A stretch of 64,000 nt of DNA from UBA11606 sp049437325 (GTDB lineage: Bacteria; Actinomycetota; Acidimicrobiia; Acidimicrobiales; Aldehydirespiratoraceae), in the NCBI GenBank assembly GCA_049437325.1, contig JBMTIM010000007.1, forward strand, positions 12,938 through 76,937, in the 5' to 3' direction. A model generated the notes under the pieces. The model saw nothing but the letters and a program-made list of their open reading frames with translations, did not search any database and was not told the origin of the DNA. Position numbers and translations under genes: made by a program. Below, one piece after another: positions 52,873-61,422 of this stretch (positions are counted from its first letter, which is position 1; every line of letters begins with the position of its first letter).

Positions 52873-53954
52873 GGAACGACCGATGTCACGTCACCACGGT
52901 GAACGCGGATCACCTGGTCGGGCTGAGCCCCCGGCGGAAGTTCGGCCGCCGTCGTGAGGATGTGTTGCCCGGCTGGGAGCGCTTCGAGGAGTGCGGCAGC
53001 ACGATTCGGATCCAGCTCGGAAAACACGTCATCGAGCAGCAGCACCGGTTCAGCGATGCCCGCAGCTCGGACGATGCCGTCAGCCGCGAGCCGCAGAGCG
53101 AGCGCAAGCGAACGCTGCTCGCCCTGCGATGCATGTGTCCTGGCCGGGAGTCCACCAATGCACAGCAGCACGTCATCTCGGTGAGGGCCAACCGACGTGA
53201 TTCCGCGCCGCACATCACTGTCGCGAGCTCGTACGAGTGCGTCAGCGAGCGATCCGTCCCACGACGACTGATAGACCGCACTGACGTCTGCTGATTCACG
53301 CGACACAGCGTCATAGGCGCTTCCGAGCGTCGTCGCCATCTCGGCCAGCAGCTCGGTTCGTGCTGCCAGCAGGCGGTCGCCCAACTCCGCAAGTTTGGTG
53401 TCCCACACATCGAGGGTGAAGGCAGCATCCGCATCGAGGCGCCCATGTACGCCTCGCAGCAATGCATTGCGCTGTTTCAGAACCCGTTCGACATCACCCC
53501 TGAGCGAACGGTTTCTGGGCTGACGGGCAGCAACAGCGGCGTCCAGCCATCCTCTGCGCATCGTCGGACCACCCTTCACCAGTTCGAGGTCATCCGGTGA
53601 GAACACCGTTGTGTGCAACACGCTCGCAAGATCGCTCATCCGCTGCACTCGTTGTCGATTGACCTGCACCCTGTTTCGTCCTGCTCGCTGGACTGCTGCT
53701 TCGATCAGTTGCTCTCGCCCGTCGTCGGCTTCGACCGTTGCACGCGCAATCGCAGTGTCAGCTCCAACGCGGATCAATGCGTCGTCGACCGCACCGCGAA
53801 AGCTCCCGAGTCCTGCCAACCATCCGATGGCCTCGATCAAGTTGGTCTTTCCGTGTCCGTTTTCGCCAATGATCGCGGTGAGTCCATCGCAAAACGAGAC
53901 GTTCGCCTGTTCGTACGACCGCCAGTCGACGAGCGACAGCGTTCGGATCTTCAC
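52869..53954 (-). CDS. recF: DNA replication/repair protein RecF
   Basis: 361 residues. The Walker A sequence GENGHGKTNLIEAIGWLAGLGSFRG is followed by the arm regions, the ABC-type signature THASQGEQRSLALALRLAADGI and the Walker B segment VLLLDDVFSELDPNRAAALLEAL. RecF loads RecA at gaps with RecO and RecR. It starts 6 nt after the dnaN stop and overlaps dciA by 4 nt, consistent with a dnaA-dnaN-recF-dciA operon. Confidence 0.98.
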   Translation of the reverse strand: MKIRTLSLVDWRSYEQANVSFCDGLTAIIGENGHGKTNLIEAIGWLAGLGSFRGAVDDALIRVGADTAIARATVEADDGREQLIEAAVQRAGRNRVQVNRQRVQRMSDLASVLHTTVFSPDDLELVKGGPTMRRGWLDAAVAARQPRNRSLRGDVERVLKQRNALLRGVHGRLDADAAFTLDVWDTKLAELGDRLLAARTELLAEMATTLGSAYDAVSRESADVSAVYQSSWDGSLADALVRARDSDVRRGITSVGPHRDDVLLCIGGLPARTHASQGEQRSLALALRLAADGIVRAAGIAEPVLLLDDVFSELDPNRAAALLEALPAGQHILTTAAELPPGAQPDQVIRVHRGDVTSVVP

Positions 53955-53960
53955 CGAGGC

Positions 53961-55061
53961 TCAGCTGACCCGAACTGGCATCAGCAGATACAGAAAGGCC
54001 GGGTCATCAGCTGACTTGAGCAAGGCTGGTTTCAACTCATCGACCGTTTCGAGTGTTATTTCGTCACCCGGTGCCACTTCGATACCGTCGATCAGATATT
54101 CCGGGTTGAACGCAACGGTCAGGTCTTCACCGTGGTACGTCGCCTCGACCGATTCGTGCGCTTGCCCCACGTCTTGCGTCACGGCGACCAGCTCCAGACC
54201 AGTCGCTGACATTGCGAGTCGAACGGGCGTGGACTCCTGGGCCAGGAGCCGAACTCGGCGCACAGCATCGAGCAGGGCATCGCGGCTGACCGTGAGCGTG
54301 TTCGGATGATTGCTCGGAATCAGCCCTCGATAGTTCGGGAAGTCACCCTCGATCAATCGGGTGGTGATGCTCACCGAGCCGACATCGAACGATGCATCTC
54401 GCTCGCCCAGCCGCAGCGTGATCGTTTCGGCTTCACCCACCACCCTGGACAGCTCCTTGAGTGCCCGGCTCGGAACGAGCACCTTCTGTCCCTCTCCGAG
54501 AATCGCTGTGCCATCGAGATCTCGCACCGACAGCCGGTATGAATCCGTCGAGACAAGGCGAAGTCCCTGCTCCTCAGCAGCCATCAACACACCGGTGAGA
54601 ATCGGCCGGGCGTCATCGCTCGAGGCAGCTTTCTCGACCTGGTCGATTGCGGCACAAAACGCCCTTGCATCGAGGGTGACTGCGTCACCGTCCGCTGCGG
54701 AGAGTTCGGGAAACTCGTCTGCGGGAATGACTCGTATCGAAAACTCGGCGGGCGCCTGTACGACTCGAGCATCGTCGTCTTCGATCGAGAGATCGACCGC
54801 ACCCGGGCGCAACGACCTGACCACATCCGAGATCAGTTTCGACGGAAGCACTGCGACACCATCTTCAGCGCCGGCAACCTCGACATCGACCGTGATCGTG
54901 AGATCGAGATCGCTCCCGGTGACCGTCAGGTGATCTCCGATCAACTCCAGTCGCACACCTGCCAGTACGGGAAGCGCGCCGCCACGAGTCGTCACGGCTC
55001 GGCCGGCAGCTCCGAGCGCCTCTACGAGCGTGTCTCGTTCACAACGGAACCTCAGGCTCAT
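53961..55061 (-). CDS. dnaN: DNA polymerase III beta sliding clamp
   Basis: 366 residues from the ATG at 55061 (MSLRFRCERDTLVEALGAAGRAV). A longer open frame runs into the dnaA-dnaN intergenic region but is not protein-like. The three clamp domains are present; the hydrophobic cleft residues and C-terminus PAFLYLLMPVRVS are intact. It forms the dimeric ring that tethers polymerase III. GGAGAAG precedes the ATG on the minus strand. Confidence 0.98.
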   Translation of the reverse strand: MSLRFRCERDTLVEALGAAGRAVTTRGGALPVLAGVRLELIGDHLTVTGSDLDLTITVDVEVAGAEDGVAVLPSKLISDVVRSLRPGAVDLSIEDDDARVVQAPAEFSIRVIPADEFPELSAADGDAVTLDARAFCAAIDQVEKAASSDDARPILTGVLMAAEEQGLRLVSTDSYRLSVRDLDGTAILGEGQKVLVPSRALKELSRVVGEAETITLRLGERDASFDVGSVSITTRLIEGDFPNYRGLIPSNHPNTLTVSRDALLDAVRRVRLLAQESTPVRLAMSATGLELVAVTQDVGQAHESVEATYHGEDLTVAFNPEYLIDGIEVAPGDEITLETVDELKPALLKSADDPAFLYLLMPVRVS

Positions 55062-55295
55062 GGTGCGATTACTTCTCCTGGTTGGATGGAACTCAGATAA
55101 TAGAAGTTCATAGGGCTTGTGGATTGTGGATGGTGGTGTTTTTTGTTTGGAATTCCAGGGAAGTGCTGTCCCCAGCGTCTCCCTGTTCGTGCACACCCTC
55201 GAGGTGGAGTCGGAGGTGGGAGGGGAAACTGGTGATGTTGTCCCCGGCATTTCCCGACGAGCTCCCCCTCGTGTCCCCAGGGTGTTGCACAGGGA
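55062..55295. other. dnaA-dnaN intergenic region with repeats; candidate origin element
   Basis: These 234 nt hold three copies of TGTCCCC(A/G)G on the plus strand (55167-55175, 55239-55247, 55272-55280) and a 7-bp-period pair TGTGGATTG/TGTGGATGG (55118-55133) that matches 7 of 9 bases of the reverse DnaA box TGTGGATAA. A T-rich stretch (about 55138-55150) follows. In several actinobacteria oriC lies between dnaA and dnaN, so this is one of two candidates here. Confidence 0.45.
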
Positions 55296-56669
55296 TCACT
55301 CGTTGAGTCGTTGCTGCAGTTCGGTGACTTTGTCGAAAATTTGTTGACGTTCACCCATACGCGCCTCGATCTTTCGACACGCATGCATGACCGTGGTGTG
55401 ATCTCGGTTGCCGAATTCCTTGCCGATGTCGGGGAAGGACAAATCGGTCATGTTGCGGGTGACGTACATTGCGACTTGGCGAGCATCGCCCAGCGGCCGG
55501 CGCGGGCTGCCGCCGACTATCTGGTCGATGTCGAAGCCGAACATCTCTGCGGTGAGCGTGATGATGCGTTCTGCAGTGACCGGTTGTTTGGTGGTGAGCG
55601 TGATGAGATCGCGGAGGACGAGCGCAGCCAAGTCGGTGGTGAGCGGCTGTTGCGTCAGGTTTGCGTAGGCGGTGACTTTGATGAGGGCGCCTTCGAGTTC
55701 ACGAATGGAGTCCGTGATGTTCTCAGCGATGAACGACAGCACCTCGTCGGGGATGTCGATCGTTTTCGAGTCGGCCTTCTTCGACAGGATGGCAAGGCGC
55801 GTCTCGAGGTCCGGCCGTTGGATGTCGGTGATCAGTCCCCATTTGAAACGGCTGCGAAGTCGATCCTCCAGGGTCGGCATCGCATCGGGGGTCCGATCCG
55901 ATGACAGGACGATCTGCTTGTCGTTCTGGTGAAGTTCGTTGAAGGTGTGGAAAAACTCCTCTTGAAGGCCGTCCTTGCCTTCCATGAACTGGATGTCGTC
56001 GATCAGGAGCACATCGACGTCGCGATACCGCCGTTTGAAGGCTGGCAGGGTGTTCGTTCGGATTGCTTCGACGAACTCGTTGAGGAACGTTTCGGTGGAG
56101 ACATAGCGAACCCGGTAGTTGGGATAGTGATGCGCTACGTAATGCGCAATCCCTCGAAGCAGGTGCGTCTTGCCGAGCCCAGAGTCACCGTGGATGAAGA
56201 GGGGGTTGTAACTTGCGGCAGGAGTCTCGGCAACGGACAGCGCAGCAGCGTGAGCGAATCGGTTGCTGGGACCGATGACGAAATGCTCGAACGTGAACTT
56301 TTCTTCGTGTCCGCCAGGGGTCGGGGGACTCGCACTCGGAGCGGCAGTGGACCGGGTGTCCGGCGCGGTCAAACCCAGCGTTGCGTCGGGCGGGTCGATG
56401 TCGATTTGTGACCAGTCGGTGTCGATCTCGACGCGTACCGAGACATCGTCGGTTGTCTCGTCAATTGCGTCCTGCACCAGTCCCAGGTATCTGCCTTCGA
56501 TGCGCTCCTTCTGGAGTCCGTTCGGAACGACGAGCACCAGTTCACGATCGTCGAAGGCAACGGCTTTCGCCCCACTGAAGGTGGTTCGCCAGACTGCATC
56601 GCTCACCTGGGCTCGGATACTGGCAGCACATGTCGTCCACAGGCCATCTGCGTCCCCGAGTTCGTCCAC
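55296..56669 (-). CDS. dnaA: Chromosomal replication initiator DnaA
   Basis: 457 residues from the GTG at 56669 (GTGGACGAACTC). Domain I spans residues 1-90 with a short domain II (about 90-125). Domain III is the AAA+ module with Walker A GDSGLGKTHLLRG, Walker B VDVLLIDDIQFMEGKDG and the sensor region LSSDRTPDAMPTLEDRLRSRFKWG. Domain IV has the DnaA signature GNRDHTTVMHACRKIEARMGE. It binds DnaA boxes and opens the origin. DnaA-box-like sequences lie just upstream of its start and could mediate autoregulation. Confidence 0.99.
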   Translation of the reverse strand: MDELGDADGLWTTCAASIRAQVSDAVWRTTFSGAKAVAFDDRELVLVVPNGLQKERIEGRYLGLVQDAIDETTDDVSVRVEIDTDWSQIDIDPPDATLGLTAPDTRSTAAPSASPPTPGGHEEKFTFEHFVIGPSNRFAHAAALSVAETPAASYNPLFIHGDSGLGKTHLLRGIAHYVAHHYPNYRVRYVSTETFLNEFVEAIRTNTLPAFKRRYRDVDVLLIDDIQFMEGKDGLQEEFFHTFNELHQNDKQIVLSSDRTPDAMPTLEDRLRSRFKWGLITDIQRPDLETRLAILSKKADSKTIDIPDEVLSFIAENITDSIRELEGALIKVTAYANLTQQPLTTDLAALVLRDLITLTTKQPVTAERIITLTAEMFGFDIDQIVGGSPRRPLGDARQVAMYVTRNMTDLSFPDIGKEFGNRDHTTVMHACRKIEARMGERQQIFDKVTELQQRLNE

Positions 56670-57124
56670 CTTGTTCCACTCCCCTATTCACAGCGTCATC
56701 CACAGGTGTGGAGAACGACCTCGACTCGATTTGAGAGGAAGCAGGAGCAGCACATGGAAAAACATGTGCAGGAAGACCCGTGACCCCTCCGCTGGTCGGC
56801 GAACATAGCAAGAGGAAATCAGTCCGCAAATCACGTCCCAGAAACGACGCAAACCCCCTGTTCAGGGGACTTTTCTTGGTGGTAAATGACACTGGTGAAA
56901 CATGAAATATCATGAATGTTGTTTGATGTGAGTCCCAGAATCGTGCTCGAACGGTGACACAAACAGCCGTGGAGCGGCGGCCACGCGTGTTGGTGGACTG
57001 GGTTCGCAACCGTAGCGTGATGCCCTGATGGGCTCGGTGTGCCCCCTCGATCTGTATCGGGGTATCCGACCCCTAAGAGTTTGTTGTCTCCGTGTGGTTT
57101 CGGCCCATGCGGTCTGGAGGAGTT
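56670..57124. other. dnaA-rpmH intergenic region (455 nt), candidate oriC
   Basis: This gene-free stretch separates the two divergent arms. Next to dnaA is a cluster of DnaA-box-like 9-mers: CTATTCACA (56684-56692), TCATCCACA (56696-56704, 8 of 9 to TTATCCACA) and TGTGGAGAA (56707-56715). Further right are an inverted repeat GCACATG-N6-CATGTGC (56750-56769), a hairpin CCCCTG-TT-CAGGGG (56855-56868) followed by ACTTTTCTT, and a relatively AT-rich stretch around 56891-56930 containing CATGAAATATCATG. rpmH promoter elements should lie near the right end, but I could not fix them. Confidence 0.55.
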
Positions 57125-57259
57125 ATGAAACGCCCGTATCAACCCAATGTTCGGAAACGAGCCAAGAAGCACGGGTTTCGGAGTCGCATGAGCACACGCG
57201 GTGGCCGAGCTGTCATCCGATCGCGTCGCCAGAAGGGCCGCGCTCGTCTGTCGGCATGA
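57125..57259 (+). CDS. rpmH: 50S ribosomal protein L34
   Basis: 44 residues beginning MKRPYQPNVRKRAKKHGFRSRM and ending GRARLSA, a normal L34. GGAGG lies 6 nt upstream of the ATG at 57125 (TCTGGAGGAGTT). The TGA stop is inside the ATG of rnpA (GCATGA), so the two genes are coupled. This is the start of the rpmH-rnpA-yidD-yidC-jag-rsmG run. Confidence 0.98.
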   Translation: MKRPYQPNVRKRAKKHGFRSRMSTRGGRAVIRSRRQKGRARLSA

Positions 57260-57615
57260 TCGAACGGCTTTCGGGCCGTCCGAGCTTCGCCGAACTGCAC
57301 GCTCGGGGAACTCGGACGGGACGAGGGCCAATGCGACTGGTGAGCTGTGTCGATCTCTCGCAACGTGTCCGGATCGGGTACGCGATTCCGCGCTCGGTGG
57401 GATCGGCCGTCGTGAGAAACCGACTCCGGCGCCGGCTGCGAGCGGTGCTGGCCGAACTCGACAACGAGGTTGGTCTTCCTGGAGGGAAACACCTCGTTCG
57501 AGTGAGCGCACCGCTGACCGACTGGTCGCATGCCAAACTTCGCACCACGATGGCTGATTTGATGCAACGTTCCGCCGGTACGGCGATCGAGGATCTCGAG
57601 GGAGGTCCTTCGTGA
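57256..57615 (+). CDS. rnpA: Ribonuclease P protein component
   Basis: 119 residues from the ATG at 57256, overlapping the rpmH stop by 4 nt. The RNase P protein signature is VRIGYAIPRSVGSAVVRNRLRRRLRAVLAEL, containing the RNR motif that contacts P RNA. The protein binds the RNase P RNA and helps mature the 5' ends of tRNAs. An open frame further upstream runs through rpmH in another frame and is not coding. Its end overlaps yidD by 4 nt (GTGA). Confidence 0.96.
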   Translation: MIERLSGRPSFAELHARGTRTGRGPMRLVSCVDLSQRVRIGYAIPRSVGSAVVRNRLRRRLRAVLAELDNEVGLPGGKHLVRVSAPLTDWSHAKLRTTMADLMQRSAGTAIEDLEGGPS

Positions 57616-57842
57616 GCCGCGCGGCCCGGCTGCTCAGGGCAGGAGCACAGTGCTATCAGCGCCTTGCAACCGGGCGTCCGTCGCCATGCCGATTCATCCC
57701 GTCGTGTTCGGTCTATGCCGTGGAAGCGCTCGAATGCCACGGGGCGGTCCGCGGAGGCTGGTACGCCGCACGCCGAATCTGCCGTTGTCATCCTTGGGGT
57801 AATTGTGGCTATGACCCCGTACCTCTGCCTGAGGAGCACTGA
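57612..57842 (+). CDS. yidD: Membrane protein insertion efficiency factor YidD
   Basis: 76 residues from the GTG at 57612. The invariant Cys pattern of YidD is complete: PSPCRFIPSCSVYAVEALECHGAVRGGWYAARRICRCHPWGNCGYDPVP. An N-terminal amphipathic helix (RAARLLRAGAQCYQRLATG) would place it at the inner face of the membrane, where it aids YidC-dependent insertion. It overlaps rnpA by 4 nt and shares its last base with the yidC start (TGATG). Confidence 0.96.
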   Translation: MSRAARLLRAGAQCYQRLATGRPSPCRFIPSCSVYAVEALECHGAVRGGWYAARRICRCHPWGNCGYDPVPLPEEH

Positions 57843-58930
57843 TGTTCGATCTGTTTTTTGACCTGATCGCGTCGACACTTGCGTTCTTCTATGACGTCTA
57901 TCCGTCGTACGGGTTCGCAGTCATGTGCCTGACCCTGGCGGTGATGGTTGTCGTGACACCGTTGACGTTGAAGAGCACTCGGTCGATGTTGCAGATGCAA
58001 CGGTTGCAGCCAGAACTGAAGGCCATCCAAAACCGATACAAGGATGACCGTCAGAAGATGAACGAAGAGTTGATGGCGTTCTACCAAGAGAACAACATCA
58101 ATCCGTTGGGTGGATGTCTCCCGTTGCTCGTCCAACTCCCCGTCTTTTTGGTTCTTTTCCGCGTGGTGCAAGGCATCACTCGACGCGTGACTGATTTCGG
58201 TCTCCAGGCGGGATGGACTGCAGGAAGCGGCACGAGCGCCGGCGAGCTCTCGCCGCTCGGTAATCCTGATCTTCCGTTCGATCCGGAGAACCTTCCGGCC
58301 GACAGTGAGATGTATCGAAATCTGACGTCCGGAACGACCGAGATGGATTTCATTTCGATCGATCTGTCCCGGACGCCCCTCGAAGCAGCAGGTGAGAGCA
58401 TCGTGGGGGCACTCCCCTACTTCGTGCTGATCGTGATCGTGCTGATCTCCAGCCTGTATCAACAGCGGCAAATCCGCGGCCGGAACTCGGGTGCGCAGAT
58501 CAATCCGCAGCAAGAAATGATCATGAAGATTCTGCCGTGGATGCTTCCGGTCTTTTCCTTGACCATGCCCGCTGCGCTCGTCATCTATTTCGTGGTGAGC
58601 AATCTGTATCGGATTGGGCAGCAGGGCTACATCACACAATCGCTCTACAAGGGTGAAGACAGTCTGGGTGCGCAAGCTCGACGCTCGCGCGAAGAAGCCT
58701 CGAACTCCGAATCCAGTCGGACGACGAAGGGATCCGGTGGGCGAACGACAGAGAAAAAGGGTCAGCCAACACCGAAACGAAACACTGCACAGGGAAAGAA
58801 GGGCGGGAAGCCGGCGGCTCGAGCCAAAGGAACCGGTGCAGGTCGAACAGGACGCGCACCAACCCGCCATGGCACCGGTGGAGGCCGGGTAACCAAGCCC
58901 GGGACCCAGAACGACAAACGCAAACGCTGA
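57842..58930 (+). CDS. yidC: Membrane protein insertase YidC
   Basis: 362 residues, Oxa1/YidC family without the large periplasmic domain. The first helix is LFFDLIASTLAFFYDVYPSYGFAVMCLTLAVMVVVTPLTL, then the cytoplasmic hairpin STRSMLQMQRLQPELKAIQNRYKDDRQKMNEELMAFYQENNINPLGGCLPLLVQLPVFLVLFRVVQGI, and later helices LPYFVLIVIVLISSLY and MKILPWMLPVFSLTMPAALVIYFVVSNLYRIGQQGYI. The C-terminal ~85 residues are a basic, low-complexity tail as in actinobacterial YidC. The protein inserts and folds membrane proteins with or without SecYEG. Confidence 0.97.
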   Translation: MFDLFFDLIASTLAFFYDVYPSYGFAVMCLTLAVMVVVTPLTLKSTRSMLQMQRLQPELKAIQNRYKDDRQKMNEELMAFYQENNINPLGGCLPLLVQLPVFLVLFRVVQGITRRVTDFGLQAGWTAGSGTSAGELSPLGNPDLPFDPENLPADSEMYRNLTSGTTEMDFISIDLSRTPLEAAGESIVGALPYFVLIVIVLISSLYQQRQIRGRNSGAQINPQQEMIMKILPWMLPVFSLTMPAALVIYFVVSNLYRIGQQGYITQSLYKGEDSLGAQARRSREEASNSESSRTTKGSGGRTTEKKGQPTPKRNTAQGKKGGKPAARAKGTGAGRTGRAPTRHGTGGGRVTKPGTQNDKRKR

Positions 58931-58968
58931 ACCCGCCTCATCAACGCGACGCTCAGCGAGAAAAGAGA

Positions 58969-59898
58969 ATGAATCCCATGGAATGGGTGGAGAAGACCGC
59001 CAAGTCGGTGGAAGAGGCAAAGGAAGCAGCGTTGGACGCCCTCGGCGTTCACGGGGACGAAGCAGAATTCGAGGTTGTCACCGAGGCACGAACCGGCCTT
59101 TTCGGCCGCGTGAAGGAAGATGCTCGGGTTCGTGCCCGGGTCCGCCCCACGACCCCGAGAGCGAAGGACGATCGGCGCCGTAAACGGGGTCGTTCAGGAA
59201 ACGAGCAAAGGCGCACCGGGAAGGCTGGACATCGTCAGCGAAACGGGGGAGAGTCTCAGGGAGACGCCAACACGGTTCGTACTGATGCGCAAGAAGGGAC
59301 CTCTCGTCCAACCGAGCCGAACAGGGACACCGACCGTAAGTCGAAGCAGTCGGATCACCGAAATGGCAAGCAGAAGACCGAAAAGAAGCAAGAAAAGAGC
59401 GTGAAGATGAGCGATGAACCATCGATGCCACTCCCCCAGCAGGCTGATCTCGCCGAGCAGTTTGTGAGCGGCCTGGCGGAGGTGATGGGTGCAACAGTGT
59501 CGTTTGCTCGTGAAGATGTGAGCGACGACGAAATCCGGATTACCGTACGTGGCCAGAATCTCGGCCGAATGATCGGTCCTCGAGGTGGAACGGCCATGGC
59601 AGTCGATGATCTCGTCCGGACTGTGTTGCAGCGTCATGGTACCAGCCGCGATGGTCGCGTCAGGATCGACATCGGTGGCCTGAAGGCTCGTCGAGCAGAG
59701 GCCCTGGCGGCGTTCTGTCGTGAGCAGGCTGCGGCAGTTCGTAGTGATGGAACACCCCGTGCTCTGGACCCGATGGGCGGCGCAGATCGAAAAATCGTGC
59801 ATGACACGATTGCGGAAGAGCAGGGCGTGGAAACGACATCGGAGGGCGAAGAGCCGAATCGGCGAGTCATCATTGTTCCAGCCGGTGATGCTGAGTGA
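58969..59898 (+). CDS. jag: Jag/KhpB-type RNA-binding protein (Jag-N, KH, R3H)
   Basis: 309 residues; the ATG at 58969 has AAAAGAGA upstream, and Met4 (58978) is an alternative. The Jag-N domain is MEWVEKTAKSVEEAKEAALDALGVHGDEAEFEVV...GLFGRVKEDARVRARV, then about 100 residues of charged low-complexity linker, then the KH domain (DEIRITVRGQNLGRMIGPRGGTAMAVDDLVRTVLQRHG, with GPRGG in place of the usual GxxG) and the R3H domain ending RKIVHDTIAEEQGVETTSEGEEPNRRVIIVP. It binds RNA and is linked to cell division and envelope control in other bacteria. The linker is longer than in most orthologues. Confidence 0.95.
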   Translation: MNPMEWVEKTAKSVEEAKEAALDALGVHGDEAEFEVVTEARTGLFGRVKEDARVRARVRPTTPRAKDDRRRKRGRSGNEQRRTGKAGHRQRNGGESQGDANTVRTDAQEGTSRPTEPNRDTDRKSKQSDHRNGKQKTEKKQEKSVKMSDEPSMPLPQQADLAEQFVSGLAEVMGATVSFAREDVSDDEIRITVRGQNLGRMIGPRGGTAMAVDDLVRTVLQRHGTSRDGRVRIDIGGLKARRAEALAAFCREQAAAVRSDGTPRALDPMGGADRKIVHDTIAEEQGVETTSEGEEPNRRVIIVPAGDAE

Positions 59899-60535
59899 TG
59901 CTCTAGCGGCGTCCCTCGAGGAGGCGTGGGTTCCCGCCCGTCGAGTGGGAGCGCTGGGTACGGCCAGCATCGAAGAATTGTGGGAACACACCGCCGGGTT
60001 CGCCTTGGCGGTGTGTTCCGCGTTTGGAGCAGACTGTTCCACGTGGAACGGTCGCGTTCTCGATGCGGGGACTGGTTCCGGTATTCCAGGTGTCCTCCTT
60101 GCATGTCAGCTTCCGATGGCTGAACTGGTGCTGGTCGACAGCTCGGACCGCCGTCTCGACCATGTTCGGGCTGCAGTTCGGGCCTTGGAACTCGCTGACC
60201 GGGTTCGCGTCGTTCATGGTCGGTTGGATGACCTCGCCCATGAGAGCGCCCACCGCTCATCGTATGAGGTGGTAGTGGCGCGTCTGTTGGCGGAGCCCGC
60301 CGAGACAGCAGAACTGGTGCTTCCCTGTGTTGCGCGCGGTGGCGTGGCGATCGTTTCATGCCGTCAGAATCAGACCGCCGAGTGGCGCCGGCTTACGGAG
60401 AACATCGCCGGCGTGGAGGCTGCCACAAGCACCTCTGGTTCTCGAGGAACCTATGTGACAGTCGCAGTAACGGATGAACTCCCCCGGTCATACCCCCGTC
60501 GCAGCGCAGTGCGTGTGCGGAAGCCGCTGACTTGA
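59888..60535 (+). CDS. rsmG: 16S rRNA (guanine-N7)-methyltransferase RsmG
   Basis: 215 residues from the ATG at 59888, overlapping jag by 11 nt. The SAM-binding motif is VLDAGTGSGIPGVLLACQLPMAELVLVDSSDRRLDHVRAAVRAL, followed by VRVVHGRLDDLAHES and VVVARLLAEPAETAELVLPCVARGG. This is RsmG (GidB), which makes m7G527 in 16S rRNA (E. coli numbering); loss of it gives low-level streptomycin resistance in other bacteria. A perfect parS-like palindrome lies inside its coding sequence at 60036-60049. Confidence 0.95.
   Translation: MLSDALAASLEEAWVPARRVGALGTASIEELWEHTAGFALAVCSAFGADCSTWNGRVLDAGTGSGIPGVLLACQLPMAELVLVDSSDRRLDHVRAAVRALELADRVRVVHGRLDDLAHESAHRSSYEVVVARLLAEPAETAELVLPCVARGGVAIVSCRQNQTAEWRRLTENIAGVEAATSTSGSRGTYVTVAVTDELPRSYPRRSAVRVRKPLT
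60036..60049. promoter_or_regulatory. parS-like site inside rsmG
   Basis: GTTCCACGTGGAAC is a perfect 14-bp palindrome, 12 of 14 identical to the ParB-binding core GTTTCACGTGAAAC; both differences are the symmetrical T-to-C and A-to-G changes. It lies about 0.5 kb from parA. Confidence 0.75.
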
Positions 60536-60547
60536 GCGACGCCGCAC

Positions 60548-60561
60548 GTTCCACGTGAAAC
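60548..60561. promoter_or_regulatory. parS-like site upstream of parA
   Basis: GTTCCACGTGAAAC matches GTTTCACGTGAAAC at 13 of 14 positions and lies between rsmG and parA. Together with the site in rsmG it forms a two-site centromere-like cluster near the origin. Confidence 0.85.
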
Positions 60562-60630
60562 ATGGAGGGGGTCCTTGACCTCATCCAGGAAAGCGGCGAA
60601 CATACGCTCCTCTACTGCAAAGGAGACGCC

Positions 60631-61422
60631 GTGGGCGATGCCACCATGGACGAGCCGCGCATTTTTGCGGTCGCCAACCAGAAGGGAGGTGTCGGAAAGA
60701 CGACGACAACCGTCAATCTTGGGGCCTGCTTTGCGGAGTTGGGAAATCGAGTTCTGATCGTCGATCTCGATCCACAAGCGAACGCCAGTACCGGACTCGG
60801 CTTGAATCCTCGTCAACTCGATCATTCCCTGTATGACGTTCTGCTGCAAGGTGTCCCGATGGAGGATGTGATCGAACCGGTAGCGGTCAAGAATCTCTAC
60901 GTGGCCCCGGCGAGCCTCGACCTCGCAGGAGCAGAGATCGAACTTGTCCCCGCCTTCTCACGCGAGCAAAAGCTGAAGGAGGCTATCGCCTCGGTAGCTG
61001 ATGACTACGACATCGTTTTGATTGACTGCCCGCCGTCGCTGGGTCTTCTCACCATCAATGGTTTGACGGCGGCGACTGAAGTGCTCGTACCGATTCAGAC
61101 GGAGTACTACGCACTCGAGGGCCTCGGTCAGTTGATTCGCAATGTTGATCTCGTGACACGGAACCTGAATCCGGAACTGGTGCTCAGTACGATCGTGCTC
61201 GTCATGTTCGATGCGCGCACAAAACTGTCAGGCCAGGTGGCAGACGAGGTGCGCGAGCATTTTGGCGACAAGGTGATGCGTCATGTGATCCCTCGAACTG
61301 TTCGGTTGAGCGAGGCCCCAAGTTTCGGACAACCAATTACAGTATTCGACCCGTTGTCCCGAGGCGCCATCGCGTATCGGGACCTGGCAAAGGAGATTCT
61401 CGGTGTCAGCGACGAGGCGTAG
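60631..61422 (+). CDS. parA: Chromosome partitioning ATPase ParA (Soj)
   Basis: 263 residues from the GTG at 60631, which has AAAGGAGA 4 nt upstream; the frame is open to 60562, but that start overlaps parS and has no ribosome site. The deviant Walker A motif is IFAVANQKGGVGKTTTTVNLG, the switch I region IVDLDPQANASTGLG, and switch II IDCPPSLGLLTINGL. ParA drives segregation of ParB-parS complexes on the nucleoid. It overlaps parB by 20 nt. Confidence 0.97.
   Translation: MGDATMDEPRIFAVANQKGGVGKTTTTVNLGACFAELGNRVLIVDLDPQANASTGLGLNPRQLDHSLYDVLLQGVPMEDVIEPVAVKNLYVAPASLDLAGAEIELVPAFSREQKLKEAIASVADDYDIVLIDCPPSLGLLTINGLTAATEVLVPIQTEYYALEGLGQLIRNVDLVTRNLNPELVLSTIVLVMFDARTKLSGQVADEVREHFGDKVMRHVIPRTVRLSEAPSFGQPITVFDPLSRGAIAYRDLAKEILGVSDEA

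Noticed and set aside
56855..56878. Intrinsic terminator CCCCTG-TT-CAGGGG followed by ACTTTTCTT
   Set aside because: On the plus strand no gene ends upstream of it, and on the minus strand there is no U-tract; more likely part of the dnaA-rpmH regulatory or origin region.
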